Shown here piece by piece: positions 54,405-63,006 of a DNA stretch of 64,000 bases. This stretch comes from Pseudohalocynthiibacter aestuariivivens (GTDB taxonomy: Bacteria > Pseudomonadota > Alphaproteobacteria > Rhodobacterales > Rhodobacteraceae), in contig NZ_JAGFNU010000001.1 in NCBI RefSeq assembly GCF_018457175.1, forward strand, positions 620,001 to 684,000. Reading direction: 5' to 3'. How positions within the stretch are numbered: position 1 is the first letter of the stretch; every line of letters begins with the position of its first letter. Below the pieces are notes generated by a model. The model was not told the origin of the DNA, did no database searches, and saw only the letters and a program-made list of their open reading frames with translations. Both the position numbers and the translations under genes were made by a program.

Positions 54405-56368
54405 ACATCCAGCTCCTCAACGAACTGGGCGTTTTCCTGAATGTACTGAAACCGCATCTCGGGTTTTTTGCCCATCAGGCGTTCCACCAGATCGCTGGTT
54501 TCGCCCGGCTCGTCCTCGTCTATCGACACGCGGATCAGCTTGCGGGTTTCGGGATTCATCGTGGTGTCTTTCAGGTCTTTTGCGTCCATCTCGCCCAAAC
54601 CCTTAAAGCGTGACACGTCGATCCGGCCCTTGCCGCCCAGCCCCTTGGCCAGCGCCGCCTCTTTTTCCAGCTCATCGGTGCAGTAAACGCGCTTTGCGCC
54701 CTGGGTCAGGCGAAACAACGGCGGGCAGGCCAGGTAAAGGTGCCCCTTGTCGATCATCGGGCGCATCTGGGTAAAGAAGAACGTCATCAGCAACGCCGCA
54801 ATATGCGCCCCGTCAACATCCGCATCGGTCATGATGATGATCTTGTCATAGCGCAGATCATCAACGTTGAACTTGGTGCCGATCCCAACGCCAAGCGCCT
54901 GACATAAATCATTAATCTCGGCGTTCGTGCCAATTTTTGACGAAGCCGCCCCAAGCACGTTCAGGATTTTTCCGCGCAGCGGCAGCAGCGCCTGTGTCTT
55001 CCTGTCCCGCGCCATTTTGGCCGATCCACCGGCAGAATCCCCCTCGACGATGAACAGCTCTGTCCCCTCGCGGTTGGTGGCCGAACAATCGGTCAGCTTG
55101 CCGGGCAGGCGCAGCTTTTTCGTGGCTGACTTGCGTGCGGTTTCCTTTTCCTGACGGCGGCGCAGGCGCTCCTCGGATTTCAGCACCAGATAATCAAGGA
55201 TCGCGCCTGCGGCCTTGGTGTTGCCTGCAAGCCAGTTGTCAAAATGGTCACGAACCGAATTTTCGACCAGCCGCTGTGCCTCGGTCGTCGCAAGGCGGTC
55301 TTTGGTCTGGCCCACAAACTCCGGTTCGCGGATGAAACAGCTGACCAGTGCGCAGCCGCCATTCATGATATCGTCACGGGTAATCTGGCTGGCTTTGCGA
55401 TTGTTCACCAACTCGCCATACGCGCGGATACCCTTTAGTATCGCCGCCCAGAACCCGGCCTCATGTGTGCCGCCCTCGGGCGTAGGCACTGTGTTACAAT
55501 AGCTTTGGATGAACCCGTCGCGTGACGGGGTCCAGTTGATCGCCCATTCGACAGATCCGGCGGTGTCAGCGCCAAATTTCTCGGCAAACTGCACTTTCCC
55601 GGCAAAGGGCGTGTCGGCATAGGCGGTAGAGCCATTCATCCGTTCGTTCAGGTAATCCGCCAGCCCGCCCGGAAAGTGGAACACGGCCTCGGTCGGGGTT
55701 TCACCATCATCAATTGCGCTTTTCCAGCGGATTTCAACGCCGGAGAACAAGTAGGCCTTGGAGCGCACCATGGTAATCATGCGTTTGGGTTTGAACCTGT
55801 GATGGCCGAAAATCTGCTCATCCGCGTGGAACGTCACCATCGTGCCACGGCGGTTCGGGGCGGCGCCAATCTTTTCGATCGGGCCATCTGGTATGCCACG
55901 TGAAAACTGCTGCATGTAGAGTTCTTTGTTCCGCGCCACTTCGACACGCATGTAGTCTGACAAGGCATTTACGACGGATGCGCCAACCCCGTGCAGACCG
56001 CCAGATGTCTGATAGGCCTTGCCGCTGAACTTACCACCCGCGTGAAGAGTGCAAAGAATAACTTCAAGCGCTGATTTGTCAGGAAACTTGGGATGCGGGT
56101 CTACCGGGATACCCCGGCCATTATCGCGGATCGTGACAGAATAATCTTCGTTCAGCTCGACCTCAAGCCGGTTGGCGTGCCCGGCGACAGCCTCGTCCAT
56201 GGAGTTATCGAGCACCTCGGCCACCAGATGGTGCAACGCACGTTCATCGGTGCCACCGATGTACATACCGGGGCGTTTGCGGACGGGCTCCAGCCCCTCC
56301 AGAACCTCGATAGAAGACGCGTCATATGCAGTTTCCGGTTCATTTTCCCGAAGTAGGTCGTCGGCCAT
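54401..56368 (-). CDS. parE: DNA topoisomerase IV subunit B
   Basis: 655-residue type IIA topoisomerase ATPase subunit. GHKL ATP-binding motifs: EVLDNSMDEAVAG near residue 50, DNGRGIPVDPHPK near 77 and GGLHGVGASVVNALS near 121. The Toprim region has EGDSAGGSAK near 435 and DADVDGAHI near 510; the C-terminal PLRGKILNV and RFKGLGEM are typical. Overall sequence is of the ParE rather than the longer GyrB type. ATG 56368 was chosen where homology starts. It decatenates sister chromosomes with ParC, encoded elsewhere. Confidence 0.93.
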   Translation of the reverse strand: MADDLLRENEPETAYDASSIEVLEGLEPVRKRPGMYIGGTDERALHHLVAEVLDNSMDEAVAGHANRLEVELNEDYSVTIRDNGRGIPVDPHPKFPDKSALEVILCTLHAGGKFSGKAYQTSGGLHGVGASVVNALSDYMRVEVARNKELYMQQFSRGIPDGPIEKIGAAPNRRGTMVTFHADEQIFGHHRFKPKRMITMVRSKAYLFSGVEIRWKSAIDDGETPTEAVFHFPGGLADYLNERMNGSTAYADTPFAGKVQFAEKFGADTAGSVEWAINWTPSRDGFIQSYCNTVPTPEGGTHEAGFWAAILKGIRAYGELVNNRKASQITRDDIMNGGCALVSCFIREPEFVGQTKDRLATTEAQRLVENSVRDHFDNWLAGNTKAAGAILDYLVLKSEERLRRRQEKETARKSATKKLRLPGKLTDCSATNREGTELFIVEGDSAGGSAKMARDRKTQALLPLRGKILNVLGAASSKIGTNAEINDLCQALGVGIGTKFNVDDLRYDKIIIMTDADVDGAHIAALLMTFFFTQMRPMIDKGHLYLACPPLFRLTQGAKRVYCTDELEKEAALAKGLGGKGRIDVSRFKGLGEMDAKDLKDTTMNPETRKLIRVSIDEDEPGETSDLVERLMGKKPEMRFQYIQENAQFVEELDV

Positions 56369-56605
56369 GTTTTGCTGCTCTTTTATTGGCTGTTTCGAGG
56401 ATAATAGAACATCCCATTGGGGCAAGCCATGTGATTTTCACAAAATATGCTGTTTTACGGCGCTATGCCCATAGGTAAATGCATTCTTTTATGTTTTGCT
56501 TGGCGCGTTCACACTCCAAAGCAAGACTCCACCGAAATGGACCTTCAGAAATCTACGTTTCTCTGTCGCTAGAAGGGCGCACCAGGCAGAGTTGCCAGAA
56601 ACCGA

Positions 56606-58912
56606 TCAAGGTCTGCGAAGTGGCGCTGGCCGGGTCGGATTGAACGGATCGAAAGGTTTTTTCGGGACCGGCCGACCTCTGGGCGGCAATGGTGAACGTG
56701 GACGCGGTGGAATCTGCGTTCGTGGGGGTGGAAACGGCCTTAAACCTGAATTTGGCGGAGGACCGAATTTATACGGTCCCATTCCCGGACCCGCACCGCC
56801 ACCGGGAGGAGAACCACCAGTGGGTGGGCGCCCCCGTGCACCGCCGCCGCGTCGTGCGCAGGAATCAAGAAGCTGCTGCGCACCCTGCATTAATCCGGGT
56901 GGCATGTGAGCGAGAGGCCCCATTCCTGACCCGATAGAGATTGCCAGGGAACCGAGACCGCATAGCAGTTGCCGGGCGCGCAAACTGAGAGAGGATTGTT
57001 GCGCATTTAAGTCAGTAGTTTCAGCGCCTCCCTGATGTGAGCCGTCCTCCATCTGGTCCTGTGTTCTGCCCGTAACCACGTCTATACCCCACCAGCCGAC
57101 AGTGGGTGTGTTCCCAAGCGTGACTGGCCGGGTGGGAACAATCACCGCCATATTTGCAGCCATGTCGGTGTTCAGTCGCGTCAACGCTTCGTCTGACAAG
57201 GAAAGCCCGTTTTGCATTGCAACGTCAGCAGGGGCTAGTGTGTTGACCTCTATCTGATCGGATGCTGCGACATTAAACACGTCTCCGACGCTGATGCTTG
57301 TCATCGGTCCGTCTGCAATTGCCCACGCGGTTAACGCAACGGTCAAACGTTCGACTTCGTGATCAAGAATGCCGTCAAAAACCCGTTCATAAGGGCCAAT
57401 CGCATCTGCGTCCTTTGCGATTACGCGTCGCGATTTCAGCGCATGGTCAATTGCAAAGGCACTTGGTGGGCCATCGGCGTCCTCTGGGTCGCTGCCAATA
57501 TAGGTCAGGAACATGAGGTTTGGTCCAGACGGGTAAGAGATGATATCTGTCATGTCAAAGCTCATAGAAGGCACCGTTTCCCGAAGATAGCCGTAGAAAT
57601 CTAGGATCAAAGCGCCGGCAGCAGCCGAAGCGCGGTTCGGGTCATTACTGGTCAAAGCCTCCATCCGTCTATGCTGCAGGCTTGCTGGCGAGAACCCTGT
57701 GGTAACGGTAAAGGCGCGCAGCGTGTCTGCCCAGTCTGCCTCTACCGCAGGCAGTTCCGCGTAACTTGGGTTTCCGGCGATCCGTGCAGCGTGACCTATC
57801 CGGTCATAAACTTCATGGCGAACCGTTTGCATCGCACCTGTGGGGTCAACGAATGTCAAAGACAGCCATTCTGCAACCAATTCGGTCGGTTGCTCATTTG
57901 ACAGCGCTGTTGACAGGGAGTTCAGACCGCCAAAAAGTCCGCCGCCACCGCTGCTTCCGCTATCGGCTTCTACTTCGACGACCAGTTCTACCGGCTCCCC
58001 TTCAATCCTTTGGTCGCCAGCAATAAGAACGGGTGTGAAACTATCGTTTACGCCCTGTGCGAAGGTTGTCACGCCGCTTTGACCGGGTTGTTCGTGTATC
58101 AGAAGGAAGGCGGTCCCCGAGATATCTGCGGTAAGGGCTGAAAACGAAAAGTTTGTGTGCGTTGTTGGTACGCCATCCTTGACGGTTTCCGTATCAAGCG
58201 AGATTTCGACGCGATGAAATGCGGTTTCAGGAAGCTTTTCGACGGAACCGGATTGTTCGCAATGCGTTTCTCCGATTGGCCCGGCGAATGCTGGGTCAAA
58301 GTCTGTCCATCCTTCCGCATCGCGCATCTGAACCCAGATATGATCGGATACTGTTTCGCGAAGTTCGTCCTGAACAGAAGGGGAATCTTGGTTAAATATA
58401 ACATTGGCACCAGTCAAATGCTCTTCGACAAAGATGTAGGTCGCTGATACCCGATCTGCGAACTGATCAATAACTGCTGTTTCGCCCTCTTCGACAAAAA
58501 TCTCCAGGTTCGGCGACTCTTCCAGAGATACCGTTGGGTTTGCGATTGAGGCGATAAGTGCCTCTGACTTGTCTACGCCAAGGCGACATTGCGCCAGCCG
58601 TGTCTCAAACCCTGCGTCACGCAGCAGATTGGAAAGCAGCAGGCTTTGGTCGTAACTATTCCCTGCGCGACTTTGAAGCGCACCATTTGCGCCACGCAAA
58701 ACACCGGGGTAGGCGTGAAACGCAACATTCTCAGCAACAAATTTATAAAGTGATTCTGGTTCCGCAGAGTGTTCTTGTAATACATCCTCAATCGACAAAA
58801 TCTGAGGTTGCAAAGCAGCGTCGCCCGAAGTTTGTGCCAATCCCGAACCGCCCGAATTCACAAAGCAGAACATTGCAAACATCAACGGGTGTTTCAGAGA
58901 GTGAATACGCAA
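56606..58912 (-). CDS. Secreted transglutaminase-like protein with Pro/Arg-rich tail
   Basis: 768 residues from TTG 58912 (AGGA 7 bases upstream), with a signal peptide ending near SGLAQ (27). Residues 40-210 match the transglutaminase-like fold: GNSYDQSLLLSNLLRDAGFETRLAQ near 84-108, HIWVQM at 191 and GWTDFDP at 201-207. The usual nucleophile Cys is Ser86, while His191 and Asp206 are kept, so it is probably not a standard transglutaminase. The centre (210-640) is unrecognised, with a Gly-rich SGSSGGGGLFGG. The last about 85 residues are Pro/Gly/Arg-rich and disordered. Third gene of a row with the PEGA/beta-helix/TPR and RHS genes; 170 bases separate it from the former. Confidence 0.65.
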   Translation of the reverse strand: MRIHSLKHPLMFAMFCFVNSGGSGLAQTSGDAALQPQILSIEDVLQEHSAEPESLYKFVAENVAFHAYPGVLRGANGALQSRAGNSYDQSLLLSNLLRDAGFETRLAQCRLGVDKSEALIASIANPTVSLEESPNLEIFVEEGETAVIDQFADRVSATYIFVEEHLTGANVIFNQDSPSVQDELRETVSDHIWVQMRDAEGWTDFDPAFAGPIGETHCEQSGSVEKLPETAFHRVEISLDTETVKDGVPTTHTNFSFSALTADISGTAFLLIHEQPGQSGVTTFAQGVNDSFTPVLIAGDQRIEGEPVELVVEVEADSGSSGGGGLFGGLNSLSTALSNEQPTELVAEWLSLTFVDPTGAMQTVRHEVYDRIGHAARIAGNPSYAELPAVEADWADTLRAFTVTTGFSPASLQHRRMEALTSNDPNRASAAAGALILDFYGYLRETVPSMSFDMTDIISYPSGPNLMFLTYIGSDPEDADGPPSAFAIDHALKSRRVIAKDADAIGPYERVFDGILDHEVERLTVALTAWAIADGPMTSISVGDVFNVAASDQIEVNTLAPADVAMQNGLSLSDEALTRLNTDMAANMAVIVPTRPVTLGNTPTVGWWGIDVVTGRTQDQMEDGSHQGGAETTDLNAQQSSLSLRARQLLCGLGSLAISIGSGMGPLAHMPPGLMQGAQQLLDSCARRGGGARGRPPTGGSPPGGGAGPGMGPYKFGPPPNSGLRPFPPPRTQIPPRPRSPLPPRGRPVPKKPFDPFNPTRPAPLRRP

Positions 58913-59082
58913 GGTGCTTTCCTTCTGGATGTTCGGTTGGGGGCCCTAATTAAAGTTTCTATAGTCTTCATGCTAACATTCCGGCGCATGTCCGATAACC
59001 CTGTAATAAGAGTGGCGTGAGTTGCAGGTCTCTCAACTTATCATTTGAATTCCGCATTTTTGACCACGCCTCCTTAAAAATC

Positions 59083-62000
59083 TCATTGGTTTCTGTTCAC
59101 GAAATCTATCACATCCGCAAAGGTCTGTTCGTTTGGATAACGTGCCTGCCCTGCGCGCGCGACTTGCATAGCCAAATCCAGATTGCCTGAGTTGGCAGAA
59201 TCCACCGCCCAGTTTGCATAGATCACCCGCAAATTTTGGTTCAGGTTGTCATTGGCACCGAAGATGGAAATCGTGGTTTCAAATGTTTCCACAGCCCCTT
59301 GGCTGTCACCTGCTTCATAGGCGCTTAAAGCCGCCTGATTGCCAATTGATTGGCCTTGTTGTTCAAGCCGGGTCAGATTTGGGTAGTTGTTCAGCGCATC
59401 GACCAAAAACCGCATTGCGCGCACGGTATCCCCGGTTGCAAGTATAGCCTCGGCCTGCTGACCATAGGTATAGGCTAGCAAATCTTCGGAGTCCGAATTT
59501 GGGTTAGCACCGTAAAGTACGTGGGCCGCGGACAGCGCATTTTCAAAATCGCCCGCTTCAATCGCGGTGATTGCCGTGTTGTGGAACACATTTGTCAGAA
59601 TGCCCGCCAGATCCGGGCCACTTCCGTGTTCACGCGTTAAGCGCTCAAGCGTTTCAAGCACCGCATCGCTTTGTTGTCGTGAAACGGCGTCCATAGCAAA
59701 ATTCTGGAATGCAACACGCAGATTATTGATGGTGCGTTCGTTTTCCTCCCACCTGTAATGAGCGGATGCCAGAACAAGCCCTTCGTCAAAACGCGCCCCA
59801 TTGATGGCATCAACGACAGCATTTCCAAGTAAGATACTTGCGACACTACGCAACTCGGCAGCGTCCTCAGGATGTTCAGCGCTTTCTGCATCGACCCATG
59901 CAACAGTGTCTTGCGCGTTCTCCGGCGTGAACCTGCTGCGTAAATCTTCCTGATAAACATACGTGATATTCTGGCTGGCAGCTTCGAGCGATGGGTCGCG
60001 CAACAAAGCCTGCCTGTAGTGATGGCGGGCGTCTTCCCATTGCTGCTGTTCGGTAAAAGTACCCGCAAGCCTGAAATGCGCGTTGATGAGTAATGTTACA
60101 GCGTCTTCTGGCGTGGTTTCAGAGTCTGCAAGGTCGGTCAGAAATTCGAGCGATTCAGCTGCCAACCCCTTGCTCTCCATCGCAGTTGCCCATTCATCAG
60201 CCGCATAGATCAACGTGCCAGCAACGCGTGTGTCGAGCGGACTGTTGGTATAAGCGTCGTATGCTCGTGCAAAGGCGCGCCCATGATCGCCCGCCTTAAT
60301 CAATGACGTGATCAAATTGTACTGACTACCCGCCGCTCGATCCGCCCCGAGGGCCGGGTAGGGCTGGCCTGCGCCAATTGGTTCAGCGGTAAAGCGCGCG
60401 GTAACCGCGCTGGTTAGTCCGGGTTCAGCATCTTCAAACCCCTCGTCCAGTGAAACAACCAAACGTGCCGCTGCAGGTATCGGGTCGTCTGCGTGTGAAT
60501 TGGCTGGCAGCGCAATCTCCGCTCCGCCTGTTTCGTTGAAGCACAAAAGACGGGCGTCAGTGTCATGCAAAACGACCGTTGCTGTTTGTAACAGAAATAC
60601 TGGTTTGGAGGCACCCGGTACGGTTTCATCCGCCTGCAGCAAACAACGGGTATTGAAATCACTAAACTCCAGCAAACGTACCTGAGTAGGTGCGCCGCCA
60701 ACCCGGATGTCGTGAATGCCATAGCCGATCCACGTCGGGCGAGACCGCACATCGAATGTATCGCTTCCAAGGCCCAGGTAACTGGGGTTGTTTTCACCTA
60801 CCAGCGAGGATCGAGAGTGATATGAGGGCCTTTGGACCGGGGTCGTCGGATTTGCTGGTTCCATACGATTTGCGATTAAATGTGCGACGCTTGCGTAACC
60901 ACCTTCTGCGCGCAGATCGACACCATGATCACGTGTCGTTATTTGGTTGCCAATCAATACAAGCGGGTCAGCCGTGCGCGATGATATCCCCACGGACACA
61001 TTTTCTATGACGCTGCCCGTCATCGTAATAGACGCGACGTTTGCCTGAATACCCCGATTGCCGTCGGAAAATGTGCTGTTTGTCAGTATAAAGTAACTGG
61101 AATTCGCTGTTACAGCGGTATCGAATTGCGTGACAGTCAAACGGTCCATGATCACAGGGTAGGAATCTTCCAGCAATATCCCGGCTCCAGACAAGGAAAG
61201 ATTGTCCAGTCTAAGGCCCTGTGCGCGTTTGAAATTCAGCGTTGAACCGTCAGTGCTGCGAATTGTGCCGCCGCCGGTCAGGCGAAGATTGCTCTGTGAT
61301 ATCTCGCCAAGTGTCGCGTCGATATCCAATGTGCCCGGAATAATGATTTCACTTTGCTCCGCGTCCGACACTGTAGCGAGCGCGGCAAGAATATCCTGCA
61401 CAGTTGCAGTCTGTGGCAGTGTTTCACGAACAATTTCTTGCGCTTTGTAAACGTTGTTATTTTGCGAGAAATGCACAGGTGATTGTTCTGCAAAGATGGC
61501 CTCACCAATCGGACGAAGAACATTGTTGATTTCTACGACACCAAGCACCCCACGCGCCGGACGGGGAAATACCGCGCGGCGGCGGCTGACACTGACCGGC
61601 TCGTAAGCGTCGGAATCCAGAATTTCTGCTTCAATTTCGGTAAAGCCGGGTGAATTGCCTGTTGCCTCTACGACATTTATCCGAAAACCAAAGAAATCCA
61701 GCTCGGGGTCGATGGCAATTTCATTCATTAGCGGATCGGCATCTAATTCAAAACTTTCAATGACATACCCGGTGTGCCCAAGCAGACTGAAGGTGAACTT
61801 TACAAGCCGCGCTTCGGATTGCAGGTGGTGCAGTGTGAATTTGTCGGTGCGCATGGGCCGCTGCCCCATCACCTGCATATGTTCATATTCCGGGGGATCT
61901 ATGAATTCCCACTGGAAATAGTCACCGTCCATGCCGTCGTAGACATGCCACGGCCAACGCTGGTCAGACTGCCCAGCCCCGAAAATGTGATACATGTGAT

Positions 62001-63006
62001 AGCTGGTCGTGGTCGCGTCCAGCCCTTCGACCTCTCGCAACGGGCGTGTTTCGGCGTGGCGAACAAACAGGTTGCTTGCGCCGCTTGGTTCTACCCAACC
62101 TTCAACGACAGAGTATCCTTCTTCGCCAGGTGGACCTGAATAAAGTGTCAGATTATCAAAGTCATCGAGCACTATCGCGTCAACGAAGCCATCAATAATT
62201 CCATCACCGTGGGCAAGTGTGTTTGTAGCGAGGTTTATTGCATCCGCGCCGCTAAGCAGGAGCTCTGCGCCATCAGAGGCACTGAAGCCGACAAAGCCTC
62301 CGATAACTGAAACATCGCGCACAACCATCGTGCCAAACCCTTCGGCAGACAGGCCAATGTCAAACCCATCAATGATCAGGTTTTCAACTTCGGTTTCCGG
62401 CCCCATGACCAGCCCGGCTCCACGCACCGTGTATCCGTGCGCCATCGCAATGCTCGCGCGCTTCGCAGGTCCGCTTAGCCGATCACCATTACCAGACAGG
62501 GGTGGCAAAGGTTCTGTCATGGTCAGAACGGGGCTTGGCCCGTAGCCTTCGACGGATATCACGATATTGTCGGCGCGCATTTCACCAACAGGGCCATTAA
62601 TTAAAACGCGATCTGACCCTACAGGGCGGTTAGCTCCCGAAGCGTAGTTCAAAGCCTCTCGCAACGTGATAACGCCGTCAGCTGCGGAAGGCCGGTCGTC
62701 TGTGACTGTCACAGGAATTATTGTCGGGCGCGTGACGAGTTCCGCAGCAATATTTATTGGGGTCTCATCTTGCTGAAAGGCGTGCGAAAACACATCGTAT
62801 CCTGGCTTCACAAGTCTGAGTTCAGAAAGACCGGCTCCTGTGGATAGGGCGACATCTGCGGGAGTGACCCCGACCACAGCCCCATTCAGGAAAATCGTCG
62901 CACCGCTTGGTTCCGAACTGACAGGAATTGAAAGGCGTTCCTGCGCAGAAACTTGGGTGGCAAGGGAAACAACGACGATGGAAAGAATGAGTAAAGAACG
63001 TTTCAT
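59083..63006 (-). CDS. Large secreted PEGA / parallel beta-helix / TPR protein
   Basis: 1307 residues. Signal peptide (cleavage near VSA-QER, 22), then a PEGA domain at about 25-92 (LSIPVSSEPSGATIFLNG). Near 108-124 a degenerate CSLREA-type motif (DGVITLREALNYASG) introduces a right-handed beta-helix region (about 145-290, DGFDIGLSAEGFGTMVVRDV). A beta-sandwich-like segment follows (about 330-480), then a second beta-helix (about 550-720, LRLDNLSLSGAGILLEDSYP). Residues about 890-1300 are TPR-like helical repeats (WEDARHHYRQALLRDPSLEAA). I know no described protein with this order. The ATG overlaps the RHS stop by 4 bases. Confidence 0.75.
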   Translation of the reverse strand: MKRSLLILSIVVVSLATQVSAQERLSIPVSSEPSGATIFLNGAVVGVTPADVALSTGAGLSELRLVKPGYDVFSHAFQQDETPINIAAELVTRPTIIPVTVTDDRPSAADGVITLREALNYASGANRPVGSDRVLINGPVGEMRADNIVISVEGYGPSPVLTMTEPLPPLSGNGDRLSGPAKRASIAMAHGYTVRGAGLVMGPETEVENLIIDGFDIGLSAEGFGTMVVRDVSVIGGFVGFSASDGAELLLSGADAINLATNTLAHGDGIIDGFVDAIVLDDFDNLTLYSGPPGEEGYSVVEGWVEPSGASNLFVRHAETRPLREVEGLDATTTSYHMYHIFGAGQSDQRWPWHVYDGMDGDYFQWEFIDPPEYEHMQVMGQRPMRTDKFTLHHLQSEARLVKFTFSLLGHTGYVIESFELDADPLMNEIAIDPELDFFGFRINVVEATGNSPGFTEIEAEILDSDAYEPVSVSRRRAVFPRPARGVLGVVEINNVLRPIGEAIFAEQSPVHFSQNNNVYKAQEIVRETLPQTATVQDILAALATVSDAEQSEIIIPGTLDIDATLGEISQSNLRLTGGGTIRSTDGSTLNFKRAQGLRLDNLSLSGAGILLEDSYPVIMDRLTVTQFDTAVTANSSYFILTNSTFSDGNRGIQANVASITMTGSVIENVSVGISSRTADPLVLIGNQITTRDHGVDLRAEGGYASVAHLIANRMEPANPTTPVQRPSYHSRSSLVGENNPSYLGLGSDTFDVRSRPTWIGYGIHDIRVGGAPTQVRLLEFSDFNTRCLLQADETVPGASKPVFLLQTATVVLHDTDARLLCFNETGGAEIALPANSHADDPIPAAARLVVSLDEGFEDAEPGLTSAVTARFTAEPIGAGQPYPALGADRAAGSQYNLITSLIKAGDHGRAFARAYDAYTNSPLDTRVAGTLIYAADEWATAMESKGLAAESLEFLTDLADSETTPEDAVTLLINAHFRLAGTFTEQQQWEDARHHYRQALLRDPSLEAASQNITYVYQEDLRSRFTPENAQDTVAWVDAESAEHPEDAAELRSVASILLGNAVVDAINGARFDEGLVLASAHYRWEENERTINNLRVAFQNFAMDAVSRQQSDAVLETLERLTREHGSGPDLAGILTNVFHNTAITAIEAGDFENALSAAHVLYGANPNSDSEDLLAYTYGQQAEAILATGDTVRAMRFLVDALNNYPNLTRLEQQGQSIGNQAALSAYEAGDSQGAVETFETTISIFGANDNLNQNLRVIYANWAVDSANSGNLDLAMQVARAGQARYPNEQTFADVIDFVNRNQ

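Noticed and set aside
56369-56605. Gene or terminator between parE and the transglutaminase-like gene
   Set aside because: Only a weak AGAAA/TTTCT stem and short frames without ribosome sites; nothing I can support in these 237 bases.
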